Shown here: positions 12,490 through 25,223 of the stretch, piece after piece
Layout of the letters: each line of letters starts with the position of its first letter
How positions within the stretch are numbered: position 1 is the stretch's first letter
Position numbers and translations under genes: made by a program
DNA from: Mactromeris polynyma
Lineage: Eukaryota > Mollusca > Bivalvia > Venerida > Mactridae
Length of the DNA stretch: 64,000 nucleotides
Assembly: GCA_032209605.1 (NCBI GenBank)
Contig: JASFXZ010000010.1
Coordinates: 6,717,385-6,781,384, forward strand
Direction of reading: 5' to 3'
The notes under the pieces: generated by a model
The model's database searches: none
Told to the model about the DNA's origin: nothing
The model's input: the letters and a program-made list of their open reading frames with translations, nothing else

Positions 12490-12900
12490 TGATAAAGTCC
12501 ATGTGATCAGATACTTGAAAAGTGAATTTCAGAATCAAGCGCACACTTAACCATGTGTATTGAGGTACCTTATGGGGTATACAATACAGGCAATATACAT
12601 GCGAGTGAAATAAAAGAAATTTGATCTGCAGCAAGTAATTCCAGCTTTTAAAAGGAAAACGTTTTAATTACTTATATTATACATAACTAAAACACTCTAA
12701 ACAATTTTTTGGACCAAAAACAGCAAAAATACACATACAGAAATCTAAATATTAGATCTAGAGAGCTAGGCATCGCAACATTGCTTGTTTAACAAAATAC
12801 GTATGAAAACATGGAATTGCAGTATTATAAATTCGTTATACAGGTTGTTGACAGGGTATATGGGGGAATATAACCTGTCAACAACCTGTATAACTAATAA
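12490..12900. repeat. Dispersed repeat, copy A (second copy near 38945-39440)
   Basis: Long stretches match 38945-39350: a TATTGAGGTAC...TATGGGGTATA block, then ACAGGCAATATA, GCGAGTGAAATAAAAGAAAT, GGAAAAC.TTTTAATTA, and finally a TTATACAGGTTGTTGACAGG block. The copies diverge by point changes and small indels. The repeat ends in the hairpin at 12835-12894. No protein evidence. Probably a non-autonomous mobile element. Confidence 0.65.
12835..12894. repeat. Perfect 21-bp inverted repeat
   Basis: The left arm begins GTTATACAGGTTGTTGACAG and the right arm ends with the exact reverse complement (12835-12855 versus 12874-12894), with an 18-nt loop rich in T and G. No mismatch across 21 bp. It forms one end of the dispersed repeat that recurs at 39 kb. 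Confidence 0.9.
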
Positions 12901-13337
12901 TATAACTAGAGTTGACTGTTTTATATCATCTACTAGTATGTTTGTTTGAATGATGTGCACATTTTTATTCTAGAATCTGTTAAATTGATGTTAATTTCTT
13001 GCCTTATAGATGACAGTGATTGAATCCAGTATCATGGAAGTAACCTTGCACCATTGGAGCATGGAAAAGGCATTACAGAATAGAACAGAATCACACAGAT
13101 AAGTGACTCTATTCACTTCATTTTTCTAAAATTTGTCTGCATAATTGTTTGTACCTGTTAATATCATTAGTTAACAAAAAACATCAAAATCATCATCATC
13201 ATCTAGAAGTTGAAAGAGTGATTGACTGGAGTAGTAATAGCAATAAAAATGTAAGTTGTATTCTCTACTACAATTTTGTTTATTCATTTATTTATTTTAT
13301 CATCATTTGAAGTTTTCATTTATCATCATTTCATTCA

Positions 13338-13615
13338 TTATACCCCTGGGAAACAAAGTTTGTATACAGGAGTCACTCTGTTGGTTGGTCGGTTGGTCTG
13401 TTAACAAAAACTTGTGGAGCGAACTACATCTACAGCTTTTGGAGGATTTTCATGAAACTTCACATGGAAAATCTCCATGATGAGTTGTAGTGTGTGACAT
13501 AATCATCATGGACTGTATATAAGCTTGATATACAGCTCTTTTTTCTGACAAAGTGGTACTGCTGGGGTATTACTCACTTCCAGTCTGCTGGGGTATTACT
13601 CACTTCCAGTGATAG
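13338..13615. repeat. Dispersed mollusc-type repeat remnant with a short tandem duplication
   Basis: CCCCTGGGAAACAAAGTTTG followed by CAGGAGTCACTCTGTTGGTTGGTCGG resembles a dispersed sequence I associate with bivalve genomes (recognition by memory, not search). At its far end CTGCTGGGGTATTACTCACTTCCAGT occurs twice in tandem (about 13560-13612). Confidence 0.4.
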
Positions 13616-15600
13616 TTTTAGTATCCTTGGTTGGTGTTTGTGGTGTTAGAGAGATGTTGGCTGAGTTACATGTTGGATGGTCAAGGAAGGTGATTTAGTC
13701 CCATTAATTGGTCAGTTTATAGATGTGGTTTTGTTGTTGCATTGACTGGTTTCTGTGGTAGGTAATGCATGGAAGACAGTGTAACTTTCAGAAAGCAATA
13801 TCAAGGTGCTTTAATTCATTTCAACTTTTGTGTATATACCAGTGCATTTGAAAGTGTTTCAAGTAATAGACATTTGCACTATGCTTTGACAAAACAGCCT
13901 CAGTCTGATTGGATGAATTTTAGAAATGTCAGAAGAGAATTATATTTGGTGAGAATAGGTATTTTTCTGTCTTGCTTTCTTCCATCAAACTGTAGAAACA
14001 TACATGAATAGAAGAGTTATTTTTCAATGGAATTATATAAGATATGCTATATAATGAAATATTTATATTGAGATTGGTTTCCTAATCAGCAAGTTTAGGC
14101 TTATGCATGTAGTTTTGTGATTCCGTATATTGAGTAAATACCATTTCTGTAGGCGGACTGTCTGACAGAGTGCATTAACCAAAGTCTGTTACAGTAAAGG
14201 TTACCAGTCAACATGTCATTCAGATTATTTCAATTGTGTGAATATGGTTAGAATTTTCCATATTTTTCAGTTAGCAGAGTTAGATACTTAAATTATTTTG
14301 ACTCACCTGAGCTAGTTTTTATGGCTTGTTTGAAATACTGTCCTGTGCTCTACATGATAATATTAGCTACAAAAGAATATTAGTTGAGATAAGCAGGGGC
14401 ATTGCCAGCAATATTAAAGTTAAAACTTGAAAAAACAATTATGACCAAAAGTGGACCCCTCCATAGAAAGTCTGAAAAATGGCCCAGCTACACCCCTGAT
14501 AGGTGATATAGGTGATTAATAATTTGAAATAATGTATAAACCGAAGATAATGCTGTTATATTGCCAGTTCATTTATACCTGGTACAGTTTAGTTACAGTT
14601 TATTATGTATATACTCACAATACTTAATACTCTTACATGTCTTCCCACCGCCAAGTGACCATCATGCAGTAGTTGTCTTACTTGTTGTCTGTAAAACATT
14701 CTGGTTCATAGTCCTATTATCCATCCTGTTGGGTCATTCATCCCTCTCTAAAGGCCCTGGTGGTATTGCTTGACTTTTGTTGTCATAGCTGGTGTGGATG
14801 CATAAAGTATTGAGAAAAATGTTTCCAAAATGAGATTGTGATGATCGTATTGACATACATAACTGTGCGACAGCAAGTATATTGGGTACAGACTGTTAAA
14901 TGTCTTGTCTTACTACAGATCTGTCTATATGTTGCATGTACATATGAATGAATTTTACTTGATAAGAAAGATCCATTTTGGATTATGATAATATTAATCT
15001 TTGTACTACAAAGTGGTCTCTTAACACAGATTAATTGGAAGGCAGGGAATGGTCATTCAGTGTGTTGTTTGATATGAGTCCATAAATAGAAGAGTCTTTC
15101 CGTATCAGGAAGAATGTTCTGGTCATGACACTGGTTGCTATTTAACTGATAAGGGAGATAACCACTGTGGGGAGCTTGGTTGATGTATGTTGTATGCACA
15201 TGATTAGCAAATGTATTGAATTTTGATATTAAAACTTGTTTTGGGTCATTGTAACAGAGATCTTCTTTTTTTATAAATGCATGGTTCATTACTACAGGTA
15301 TTATGATATCTGTGTATGAACTCATTTTAAAGATAAGGGCAGTGGTCCTGAAAAGCTGATATATAATCAAAGTGCTGTGAGGACTGTAGTCCTGGGGCTG
15401 CTGAAAGTTGGATTGTGGGGTTGCTTGCTTGTTATAGATGTAGTGATTTGTTTGCACACAAATTATCACATAATGTATTATTTTGGGAAACTGAGACATC
15501 ATCTTATATTCAAAATTGTATGACAATTTGCTTAACATTTTGTGTTTATTGGATTTTTTGTGTCTTAATTAGTCTATGTTATACTTGCTTGTTCTATGCA
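13616..15600. other. AT-rich DNA without supported genes
   Basis: Several chance open frames exist, the longest 161 codons on the minus strand at 15053-15538. None shows a known domain, codon bias or flanking splice or poly(A) signals. No terminal inverted repeat or array was seen. Confidence 0.45.
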
Positions 15601-15609
15601 CTAATCAAA

Positions 15610-16060
15610 TTGTACCATTCATGGTGAGCTTTTTGGATCCTTGGATGTCCGTTGTCATGCATCGTGAATCGTGCGTCGTGCATCAACATTTTCTTGAAAC
15701 AACAACTCTACCTATACATGTACCACTAAATGGATTTTGTCCACATTTCACAGGAATGATCCTTGGTTAGACCTCTTTCAAAATTGCATAAATCATTCCG
15801 GTCCGCTGCATAATTAGGTCACAGGAGCAAAAATAGATTTTAAAAGTGTAAAATTTGAAATTGTTCTTGTCCAAAACCCTAAGGTCTAGAGCTTTGATAT
15901 TTGGTGTGTAGCATTGCCTAGTGGTCCTCTTACAAGATTGCATAAATTATTAAGTACCATCAAAAAACATGGCTGCCAGGGGGCGGGGCTTGTTCCCTAT
16001 ATGTATATAGTGGAAACTATAAACAACATCTCCTCCTAAGCCACTCTATGGATTTTGACC
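15610..16060. repeat. Dispersed repeat family R1, copy A
   Basis: Shares ordered blocks with 31960-32335: TTCACAGGAATGATC, GGTCACAGGAGC, AAGGTCTAGAGCTTTGATAT, GTGTAGCATTGCCTAGTGGTC, AACATGGC and ATATAGTGGAAACTATAAAC. In this copy the GTGGAAACTATAAAC block also comes after the rest, suggesting a second partial unit. A start like GGTGAGCTTTTTGGATCCTTGG also resembles 30590. No coding capacity. Probably a non-autonomous element. Confidence 0.5.
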
Positions 16061-16204
16061 AGTTATATGAACCTAACCATAGATTTTTATTAAAGACAAC
16101 CATATGTTTATACTTTACTTATGTAAAACACAGTGATAACAGCTATTTAGAAGACTATTTATCAGAAACCTAATCTCCCATTTTATATAAATTTGGCAGA
16201 GATG

Positions 16205-17860
16205 TTAGAAGTATGTTTGCAGTGACAGTTTTCTCTTGAAGATTACCCCATCCATTAGTTTGAACATCTCTTTGTTTATCCAGTAGTATTTTGCCTCTGG
16301 ACTTGACAAGAACAGGGCCCCTTCCTCCGGTTTGCATTGGTTGTGCAGAAATTGGTGAAAAACTTGAAAGTTGACATCCTTCGCTTGGGACTGGTTGAGC
16401 TCTTGGGCTGTAAAACCCCAGCTACATGGATTTCCGGGGGATGTTACTTCCGGTAGTCTCACACTGCCATTGACCATCACCGACAATTTGTTTATGGATA
16501 TATCCATCGACACCTCTTGTCTATTGGTGTGACAAAACCCTTCCTTGTTTTGGACGTTTTGCTCAAGCTGTATAGTAAGTGAATCTTGTGCAGCCATTAT
16601 ATCCCCTTGGTTGTAGCCTTCACTGAACTCTTGGGAACAAACTGCTCCCACTGTTGTGTTATCGCTTGGCACTGTCATTAACTGCAAACTTCCACTATTA
16701 GCATAGTTCACTGCATTGTCTGCCTCCTCAATGAAACTTCTCCACTGTGCATGAGCCCGACAGCAATAATTGCAGCCTCCACATGGGAAACCCTTTGGCT
16801 GTATCCCTGTCAAGTACGAGGAACAATGGGTTAATCTGTCCAGTAGTCTTGATAAGGTGTCAGTGCTCCCATGCTTGTATCCTAGTTGGTTCTTAACAAC
16901 CATGTGGTATTGTGCTAGTTCTTCCATCCACAGGGCAAGCTGTCCTTGGCGGTCCCTGAACCTCAACAACCAGGTCAGACTTTAGTGATCGGTCCTTACA
17001 CCGTAAACACTTTCCCCAACAAGTAATATCTGAATTGCCTTGTAAACCTTTAAATGCTCAGCAGCTCTTTACAAGTAGACAATATCTTTTTTGTTCCGGA
17101 GTGAGGGTAAAGCTGCCATAAGCGACCACTCTCTCCCTGCCATTGTGGACTTGACTAAGGATGCCTCCAATGGCCCAGTTAGAGGCATCAACATCCAGTA
17201 TGAAAGGGTCTGAGGGATTTGGGATTGCTAACACCTGAGGTTCCACCACGGACCTCCGCAACTTTTCAAATGCTTTTTGTTGTTCCTCCTCCCATATAAA
17301 CTTCTTTTTCCCTGTGATGGCGTACAGAGGTTGCGCTAGTTTAGCGAAATCTTTAATGAAGGCCCTGTGATCATTTACAAAACATAGGACATTTTCAACC
17401 TCCTTGGAACAGTTCGGGACTGCCCAGTTGGTAACTGATTGTATATTTTTCTCAGTCACGGACAACTATTCCCCATTGACCATTCTTTCCAAGAATTCCA
17501 CCTCAGTCTGGAAAAATCAGCATTTCTGGGGTTTCAGCTTCAATCCACGTTCCCTGAAGCCCTTAAATGCCTCTTCTAAGTTTTCCAGGTGTTCTCTAAA
17601 GGTCTTGCCCATCACCAGGATATCATCCAGAAATGCCAAGACGGTCTTCCAGGTCAGTCCTCGGAGAACCAGGTTGACCACGCGAGTAAGTGGCTGGTGC
17701 ATTTGTTAGACCAAACCCCATCAGTACATGTTCAAATAGACCGTACCTGGTGATGAATGCTGTCTTTTTCCTATCCTCTGGTTTAATGCCCACCTGCTAA
17801 TATGCTGCATTGGCGTCCAGTTTAGAAAACCATATGTTCCCTGTAAGTGCATCTCATTAA
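16205..17860 (-). pseudogene. Ty3/gypsy-type pol fragment (RT, RNase H, start of integrase region), broken
   Basis: Read on the minus strand, pieces occur in the usual pol order. Near 17860-17709 is reverse-transcriptase palm sequence with [12 protein letters not shown], interrupted by a stop. At 17702-17517 the catalytic loop [10 protein letters not shown] precedes a GLKLKPQKC block. At 17465-17058 are the connection and RNase H domains (KLAQPLYAITGKK, then LDVDASNWAIGG). At 16969-16205 the end of RNase H is followed by a linker toward integrase with an HGSTDTLSRLLD motif, a CGGCNYCC Cys cluster, and KYYWINKEMFKL. Frame changes and stops separate the pieces. Gag, protease, integrase core and LTRs were not found. 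A dead partial copy, described as found and not reconstructed. Confidence 0.85.
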
Positions 17861-19289
17861 ATGCTGTTCATGTCTGTATAAAGGTTGAAATGCTTATATT
17901 CACATATCATGTAACTGTAAAAGGCAGTAGCCTATTATTGAGTGTCCAATTTTAAAACATTGTAAGGCATAGGGTTACTTTTCTTGCTTGGCATTATTGT
18001 TTAAGAATACATTCAGAAAATGTAAATAAATATAAGCACTCCATTAGTGAAGGAATTCAATCCATTATAAAAATGTTACAAATGAATAATGAATCTTTCT
18101 TGGGATGGTTAGATAGTCAACAGGGTAAATCACAAAGTATAATTCTTTTGCATACTAATTGTTCTAATAGAGCAAGCACTTGTCCATTAGTTAGAAAGTA
18201 TAAGCTTTAACAGAACAGAACAGAACTAATTAATGCAAAATCAGACATTGGTTATCACATGGCAAAATCCCTTCATACAATCATGATACAATTCTGAGAA
18301 AATAGAATACTGGCATACTGAATACAATCTCAGGTTTAATACATTTATGAGCAGGTTGTCAACATATTTCTGATTTATGTTTTCTTAGATCAGTGGCTTA
18401 TGAGCCGTTTGTCACTTATCAATACAAGAACATAAGGGTATACTTAGATGAACAACTCAACTCTTACATAATTAAAGCAACCACTGTTTGATGAATAAAT
18501 CTCTAATGTCTAAAGCAGTACATAGTTACATCTTGGTAAAAATGCACAGTGATATTCATTGACTTTACATGTACAATTCAATCAACAAACTTATAATGAT
18601 TAAAAATATATAATTGCTTATATAATTTATGAAACATTTTTACTTTGAGATCTTTTTACAAAGATATTTAATGGGTGTTTTAATACTTGACATTCTCAGT
18701 TATAACACTTGTTGAAGACCAAATTATTTGATGTATTGCAATAGTCTGGGAAATGTTAATGGCTAATTTTACTTTATTTCTTTAAATACCAGTGCATTTT
18801 AAGATCCTGTAATTTTCCTCATATTTTATTATTGGATAAATTGTCATGAAGTATATGACTTCTAGAAAATTAGTAATTAATTATATATACACAATGCTTT
18901 GTAAAGATTGGTAATGTTGATTTGAGATCTCATCTTTTACAAAGAAAAGTAATACATATGGTACTATCAGACTATAAAGTACCTTATTAATAGAAAGTGA
19001 TTTAAAGGCATTCTGGTGTTAATATGTCAGCTGGTTTTGGATTGTTTAAGGGTGATTCTTGGTTGTCTTGTTGTTGCATAAATAGTTAAATCTTGTAAAT
19101 GAGAGGAATTTTTTCAGGAGTATAAATGTTAAAACAAAAGTTGATGTAGGATTAGATCACCAAGATATTTAAGGTGTATCAGAGATTTGTCATACTCATG
19201 ATTATTTACTATGCATTAGGTGGATTGTGTCAGGTTTCATTGTGATTGCCACATTATAGATGATAATGACAAACAACTCTGCAATTGTA
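17861..19289. other. AT-rich non-coding DNA
   Basis: No supported exon, transposon end or array. The stretch runs from the 5' edge of the gypsy fragment to the composite tandem repeat. Possibly intronic or intergenic. Confidence 0.5.
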
Positions 19290-21265
19290 CAAATGGTGTT
19301 TACTTAGACTGTTGTTTATTAAATGGGAGCTGAAATCAGATTGAATTCACAATGTACATTGACAATGAGATCAATTTATTTTGAGCTGCCTGTCAGGATG
19401 TGAGGCAATACTGTAATGTGGCTGAACATCTATTCAAACCTAATTTCTCTGTTTGGATAGGTGAGTCCTTAATAGTATTTGTTCTTTCTATTCGAATAGG
19501 CAGCGTCTTGTTCTTGACTGGGGACTTTCAAATTTTGGCCTTTGTGTAAAATAAATTTACACCTCTCTATAGAATGTCACAAAACTGTCCTTCTCAGGAC
19601 AAAAACTGTCCTTTTTAGGACAACCTCTCAGTGACAAAAAAACTGTCCTTTTTAGGACAACTTCTCGATTGACCAAAAAACTGTCCTTTTTAGGACAACT
19701 TCTCGATTGACAAAAAGACTGTCCTTTTTAGGACAACTTCTTGATTGACAAAAAAATTGTCCTTTTTAGGACAACTTCTCGATTGACAAAAAAACTGTCC
19801 TTTTAGGACAACTTCTCAATTGACAAAAAAACTGTCCTTTTTAGGACAACTTCTCGATTGACAAAAAAACTGTCCAAATGGTGTTTACTTAGACTGTTGT
19901 TTATTAAATGGGAGCTGAAATCAGATTGAATACACAATGTACATTGACAATGAGATCAATTTATTTTGAGCTGCCTGTCAGGATGGGAGGCAATGCTGTA
20001 ATGTGGCTGAACATCTATTCGAACCTAATTTCTCTGTTTGGATAGGTGAGTCCTTTATAGTATTTGTTCTTTCTATTCGAATAGGCAGCGTCTTGTTCTT
20101 GACTGGGGATTTTCAAATTTTGGCCTTTGTGTAAAATAAATTTACACCTCTCTATAGAATGTCACAAAACTGTCCTTCTCAGGACAAAAACTGTCCTTTT
20201 AAGGACAACTTCTCGATTGACAAAAAAACTGTCCTTTTTAGGACAACTTCTCGATTGACAAAAAAACTGTCCTTTTTAGGACAACTTCTCGATTGACAAA
20301 AAAACTGTCCTTTTAGGACAACTTCTCAATTGACAAAAAAACTGTCCTTTTTAGGACAACTTCTCGATTGACAAAAAAACTGTCCAAATGGTGTTTACTT
20401 AGACTGTTGTTTATTAAATGGGAGCTGAAATCAGATTGAATACACAATGTACATTGACAATGAGATCAATTTATTTTGAGCTGCCTGTCAGGATGGGAGG
20501 CAATGCTGTAATGTGGCTGAACATCTATTCGAACCTAATTTCTCTGTTTGGATAGGTGAGTCCTTTATAGTATTTGTTCTTTCTATTCGAATAGGCAGCG
20601 TCTTGTTCTTGACTGGGGATTTTCAAATTTTGGCCTTTGTGTAAAATAAATTTACACCTCTCTATAGAATGTCACAAAACTGTCCTTCTCAGGACAAAAA
20701 CTGTCCTTTTAAGGACAACTTCTCGATTGACAAAAAAACTGTCCTTTTTAGGACAACTTCTCGATTGACAAAAAAACTGTCCAAATGGTGTTTACTTAGA
20801 CTGTTGTTTATTAAATGGGAGCTGAAATCAGATTGAATACACAATGTACATTGACAATGAGATCAATTTATTTTGAGCTGCCTGTCAGGATGGGAGGCAA
20901 TGCTGTAATGTGGCTGAACATCTATTCGAACCTAATTTCTCTGTTTGGATAGGTGAGTCCTTAATAGTATTTGTTCTTTCTATTCGAATAGGCAGCGTCT
21001 TGTTCTTGACTGGGGACTTTCAAATTTTGGCCTTTGTGTAAAATAAATTTACACCTCTCTATAGAATGTCACAAAACTGTCCTTCTCAGGACAAAAACTG
21101 TCCTTTTAAGGACAACTTCTCGATTGACAAAAAAACTGTCCTTTTAAGGACACCACTCAATTGTCACAAAACTGTCCTTTTAAGGACACTACTCAATTGT
21201 CACAAAACTGTCCTTTTAAGGACACAACTTCATTGTCGACCAACTGTCCTTTTCAGGACAACCTC
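19290..21265. repeat. Composite tandem repeat: about 315 bp unique block plus variable 38-bp palindromic units
   Basis: A block beginning CAAATGGTGTTTACTTAGAC occurs at about 19290, 19875, 20385 and 20782. Each copy runs through TTATTTTGAGCTGCCTGTCA and TTCTATTCGAATAGGCAGCG, and then GTGTAAAATAAATTTACAC, itself a 7-bp hairpin. It ends in a run of 38-bp units. Successive spacings of about 585, 510 and 397 bp differ by multiples of about 38, so copies vary in how many 38-bp units they carry. The non-repetitive block is nearly identical between copies, so amplification is recent. Confidence 0.9.
19575..21265. repeat. 38-bp minisatellite with TGTCCTTTTTAGGACA palindrome
   Basis: Each unit has TGTCCT and AGGACA facing across a T-rich loop (TTTT or TTCTC), then ACTTCTCGATTGACAAAAAA. 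The last segment (21140-21265) has shorter variants with CACAACTTCATTGTC or CACTACTCAATTGTC. Runs occur at about 19575-19875, 20163-20385, 20673-20782 and 21068-21265. Either strand of RNA could form a string of hairpins. Open frames over it are artefacts. Confidence 0.9.
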
Positions 21266-22694
21266 TATAGATTGGCTACATTACAAATTAATATAAACTA
21301 CAACCATTTTTGATCTCATTGATCTAGGTTTGTAGCTATCGTTGGGTTCAAAATTAGTCTAAATAATAATCATTTGTTACGAGAGCTGAGTTTTTGTTGA
21401 TATCATTTTTAATAACAAACCTATCACTCTGAAATGCTTCCACATTCAGTCAATGTATGGTAAATGTGTGTTCCTCAAAATAATCTTTAATATGAAAGAA
21501 GAAACAACACAAGCTCCTTGCATTGTTCTTTACAGTCACAAAATTAGCTGATTTGTTATCAACTGAATGTATAACTTCGGCTGGGGGAGAGGCAAATCTT
21601 TACATGAGACTCAATAGAGGAGTGCCTGATAGGCAAAGAGTATAAGAATATGAAGGGTTTAGAAATAAAAGGTTTAAAAAGATAGAAAAGTTATAAACAG
21701 ATTTTTGTAAAAACATACAAAAATGAGTTTTTTTTCTTGAAAGATGAAAACATGAAGCTAAGTTACTACAACTCAAAAAACTGTGTTAAAAATATATATG
21801 TAAGGAACATGAACATAGCATTTTACCATTGTATAAAAGCTTTCCAGACTATAAGCTTATTTTTTTATTCAAAATTATTTTATGCTGGAAATTGTTTGGG
21901 ATGTAAATGTAATCTGTAATTACTTTCCAGCTTTCTTTTAACCATATTTTTGTGTTAAGTTTGAAAATAGTGTTTTCATTGCATAACTTAATATCACTTG
22001 GTAGCAGAGCTTTTTTTCAAGATGTGAAATAGTGCTGTTTTATGGGAGATGATTGCTTTATAAATCATTTATGTAAGTGCAAACTGAGTTTTGATTCTAT
22101 GTATGGGGAAGTCATCAAGTAAAAAACTTGCTCCCCAAATTCTTTAATCAGAACAACACATAAATGTACACCATTAAACTTCAAGCCATGTGATCACTGA
22201 CAATCAGACAAACAGTACAGGTGAAAAGCTTTTGAAAATATTGACACTGACACACTGATAAAGCTCTCATTGGCTAATGTAGTCATACAATATTGGAACA
22301 ATTATAGAGTGAAACTTTATAATTACATGCAAGGTTATCAGGAAATGGGTACATACTCAATGTACCTGGAAGAGTTGTTAAAGCTCTTTGCTGGTAACTC
22401 CATATAACACAAAAGCTTTATGATTACATAATGAACAGTGTTTCTTTGCTCTATCAGTGCAAGACTGGGGTTTACATGTTTTAAAAACATGGCTATATTT
22501 GTGAAAATTGATTACTCATCAGATTACATGTATGTTTGAAATATGTTGTGTTTAAAAGAAACAGTATAATTATGACTTACATGGGTATGTATGGTTAAGG
22601 GGTGGGAAACTATTGCTTGAACAATTTCAAACTTAGATATGGTTTGTTTTTTATAACTTTACATTTAACTGACATGTTGGCGGCGTCCACATGG
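21266..22694. other. AT-rich non-coding DNA
   Basis: Nothing supportable: no open frame with known domains, no tandem structure, no tRNA-like element. Confidence 0.5.
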
Positions 22695-24420
22695 TTTCCG
22701 CTCTCTAAGTCAAAGAGTTTTCATCCGATCTTTACCAAACTTTGTGAAAATGTTTGTGGGCATAATATCTCGGCCAAGTTTGATAACCAGCCACATCCCT
22801 CAGGCACTTCTGAATTATGGCCCTTGAATTATCCAAAATTCGTCAAATTAACCGTGTCGGCTCTTTTAAGTCAAAGAGTTTTCATCCAATCTTTACCAAA
22901 CTTTGTAAAAAATGTTTACGGCATAATATCTTGGCCAAGTTCGATAACCAGCCACATCGCCCCAGGCACTATGGAATTATGGCCCTTGAATTATCCAAAA
23001 TTGGCCAAATTAGCCGTGTCCGCTCTCTAAGTCAAAGAGTTTTCATCTGATCTTCACCTAACTTGGCGAAAATGTTTGTGGGCATAATATCTCGGCCAAG
23101 TTCGATAACCAGCTACATTGCCCAGGCACTTCTGAATTATGGCCCTTGAATTATCCAAAATTGGCAAAATTAGCCTTGACTGCTCTCTAAGTCAAAGAGT
23201 TTTCATCTGATCTTCACCTAACTTGGTGAAAATTTTTGTGGGCATAATATCTTGGCCAAGTTCGATAACCAGCCACATTGCCCTAGGCACTTCTGAATTA
23301 TGGCTCTTGAATTATCCAAAATTCGTCAAATTAACCGTGTCCGCTCTTTAAGTCAAAGAGTTTTCATCCAATCTTTACCAAACTTTGTAAAAAATGTTTA
23401 CGGCATAATATCTTGGCCAAGTTCGATAACCAGCCACATTGCCCCAGGCACTTCTGAATTATGGCCCTTATATTATCCAAAATTGGCAAAATTAGCCTTG
23501 ACCGCTCTCTAAGTCAAACAGTTTTCATCCGATCTTTACCAAACTTTGAAAATGTTTGTGGACATAATATCTCGGCCTAGTTCGATAACCAGCCACATCG
23601 CCCAAGGTACTTCGAAATTATGGCCCTTGAATTATCCAAAATTGGCCAAATTAGCCGTGTCCGCTATCTAAGTCAAAGAATTTTCATCCGATCTTCACCT
23701 AACTTTGTGAAAATGTTTGTGGGCATAATATCTCAGCCAAGTTCGATAACCAGCCACATTGCCCCAGGCACTTCTGAATTATGGCCCTTGAATTATCCAA
23801 AATTGGCAAAATTAGCCTTGACCGCTCTCTAAGTCAAACAGTTTTCATCCGATCTTTACCAAACTTTGTGAAAATGTTTGTGGGCATAATATCTCGGCCA
23901 AGTTCGATAACCAGCCACGCCGCCCAAGGTCCTTCGAAATTATGGCCCTTGAATAATCCAAAATTGGCCAAATTAGCCGTGTCCGCTATCTAAGTCAAAG
24001 AGTTTTCATCCGATCTTCACCTAACTTGGTGAAAATGTTTGTGGGCATAATATCTCAGCCAAGTTCGATAACCAGCCACATTGCCCCAGGCACTTCTGAA
24101 TTATGGCCCTTGAATTATCCAAAATTGGCAAAATTAGCCTTGACCGCTCTCTAAGTCAAACAGTTTTCATCCGATCTTTACCAAACTTTGTGAAAATGTT
24201 TGTGGGCATAATATCTCAGCCAAGTTTGATAACCAGCCACGCCGCCCAAGGTACTTCGAAATTATGGCCCCTTGAATTATCCAAAATTGGCCAAATTAGC
24301 CTTGTCCGCTCACTAAGGCAAACAGTTTTCATCTGATCTTCACCTAACTAGGTGAAAATGTTTGTGGGCATAATATCTCGGCCAAGTTCGATAACCAGTC
24401 ATATCGCTCATGTCACCCAG
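22695..24420 (+). repeat. 160-bp tandem repeat, about 11 copies
   Basis: The unit contains CTCTCTAAGTCAAAGAGTTT, CATCCGATCTTTACCAAACT, GGGCATAATATCTCGGCC, AAGTTCGATAACCAGCCACA, CACTTCTGAATTATGGCCCT and GAATTATCCAAAATTGGC. Copies are spaced about 160-161 bp, starting near 22701 and ending near 24420, and differ by perhaps 5-15% by eye. Some units alternate between paired variants (CCTTGACCGCTCTC and CCGTGTCCGCTATC), hinting at a two-unit higher-order period between about 23500 and 24300. Open frames of about 70 codons inside are repeat artefacts. Confidence 0.9.
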
Positions 24421-25223
24421 GAGTTACCACCCTTTGATTTTAGAAATTTCCTAAAATTTGTCTTGTTTTAACTCTGAGCTCTGACTTATGACGTGCGTAT
24501 TTTGTGACAGTTTGGCACTCTTGTTCTTATAACAGATTGACCTCATATTATCAAACTGATGTCACTATCACAACTTGTAATAACATTACAATTGGAGAAA
24601 GAGAAGTACAAAGAATGTAACATTAATTCACAAAACAAAACTTGAAAGTTCAAACACAGTGCATTCTTTCCAGTCTGTCTTGTATAATCACAAATTGAAT
24701 ATCCATGAACTATTCCTTCCTAATGTTCACTGCTTTAGAGAAAACCCAAAGTGAGTCAAATTTAATGAAACCCATCAGTGTATAATGTCAGTCATGTTGG
24801 TTGATGGAATAGGTCTTACAACTTGTATGGAGGAAATGGAGTTTCTATATTTGATATTGCACATACAGCATATCAGGCTGTGTAAACCCATCTTCATATG
24901 AAGATGAAATTTTGAAAATTGTTCTATTCCTTAGAATGGTCATGTAAATATTGTGTGATAGAATGGATAAAATATCCTACTATTTAAATTGGTACAGTAA
25001 GATAATAATTGATATTGTGCATACAACAAGGCCAAATTCTTGAGTATAACATGACAGAAATTGACATGGACGTAGTGCATATAATATTGTTAGCATGGTC
25101 AAGGTCAAATTGGTTTAGACATACAATAATCCTCATACAGTTGGGCGCATTGATAAACAAAACACAAAAATGTATCAGATATTATGTCTGATTTTTAGAA
25201 CATTGTATTTTTGTAGATAAAAT
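24421..25223. other. AT-rich non-coding DNA
   Basis: No supported gene, transposon end or array. Confidence 0.5.

Noticed and set aside
15053..15538. 161-codon minus-strand open frame
   Set aside because: No family resemblance and AT-driven composition; overlapping plus-strand frames are equally open. Kept only as a remark.
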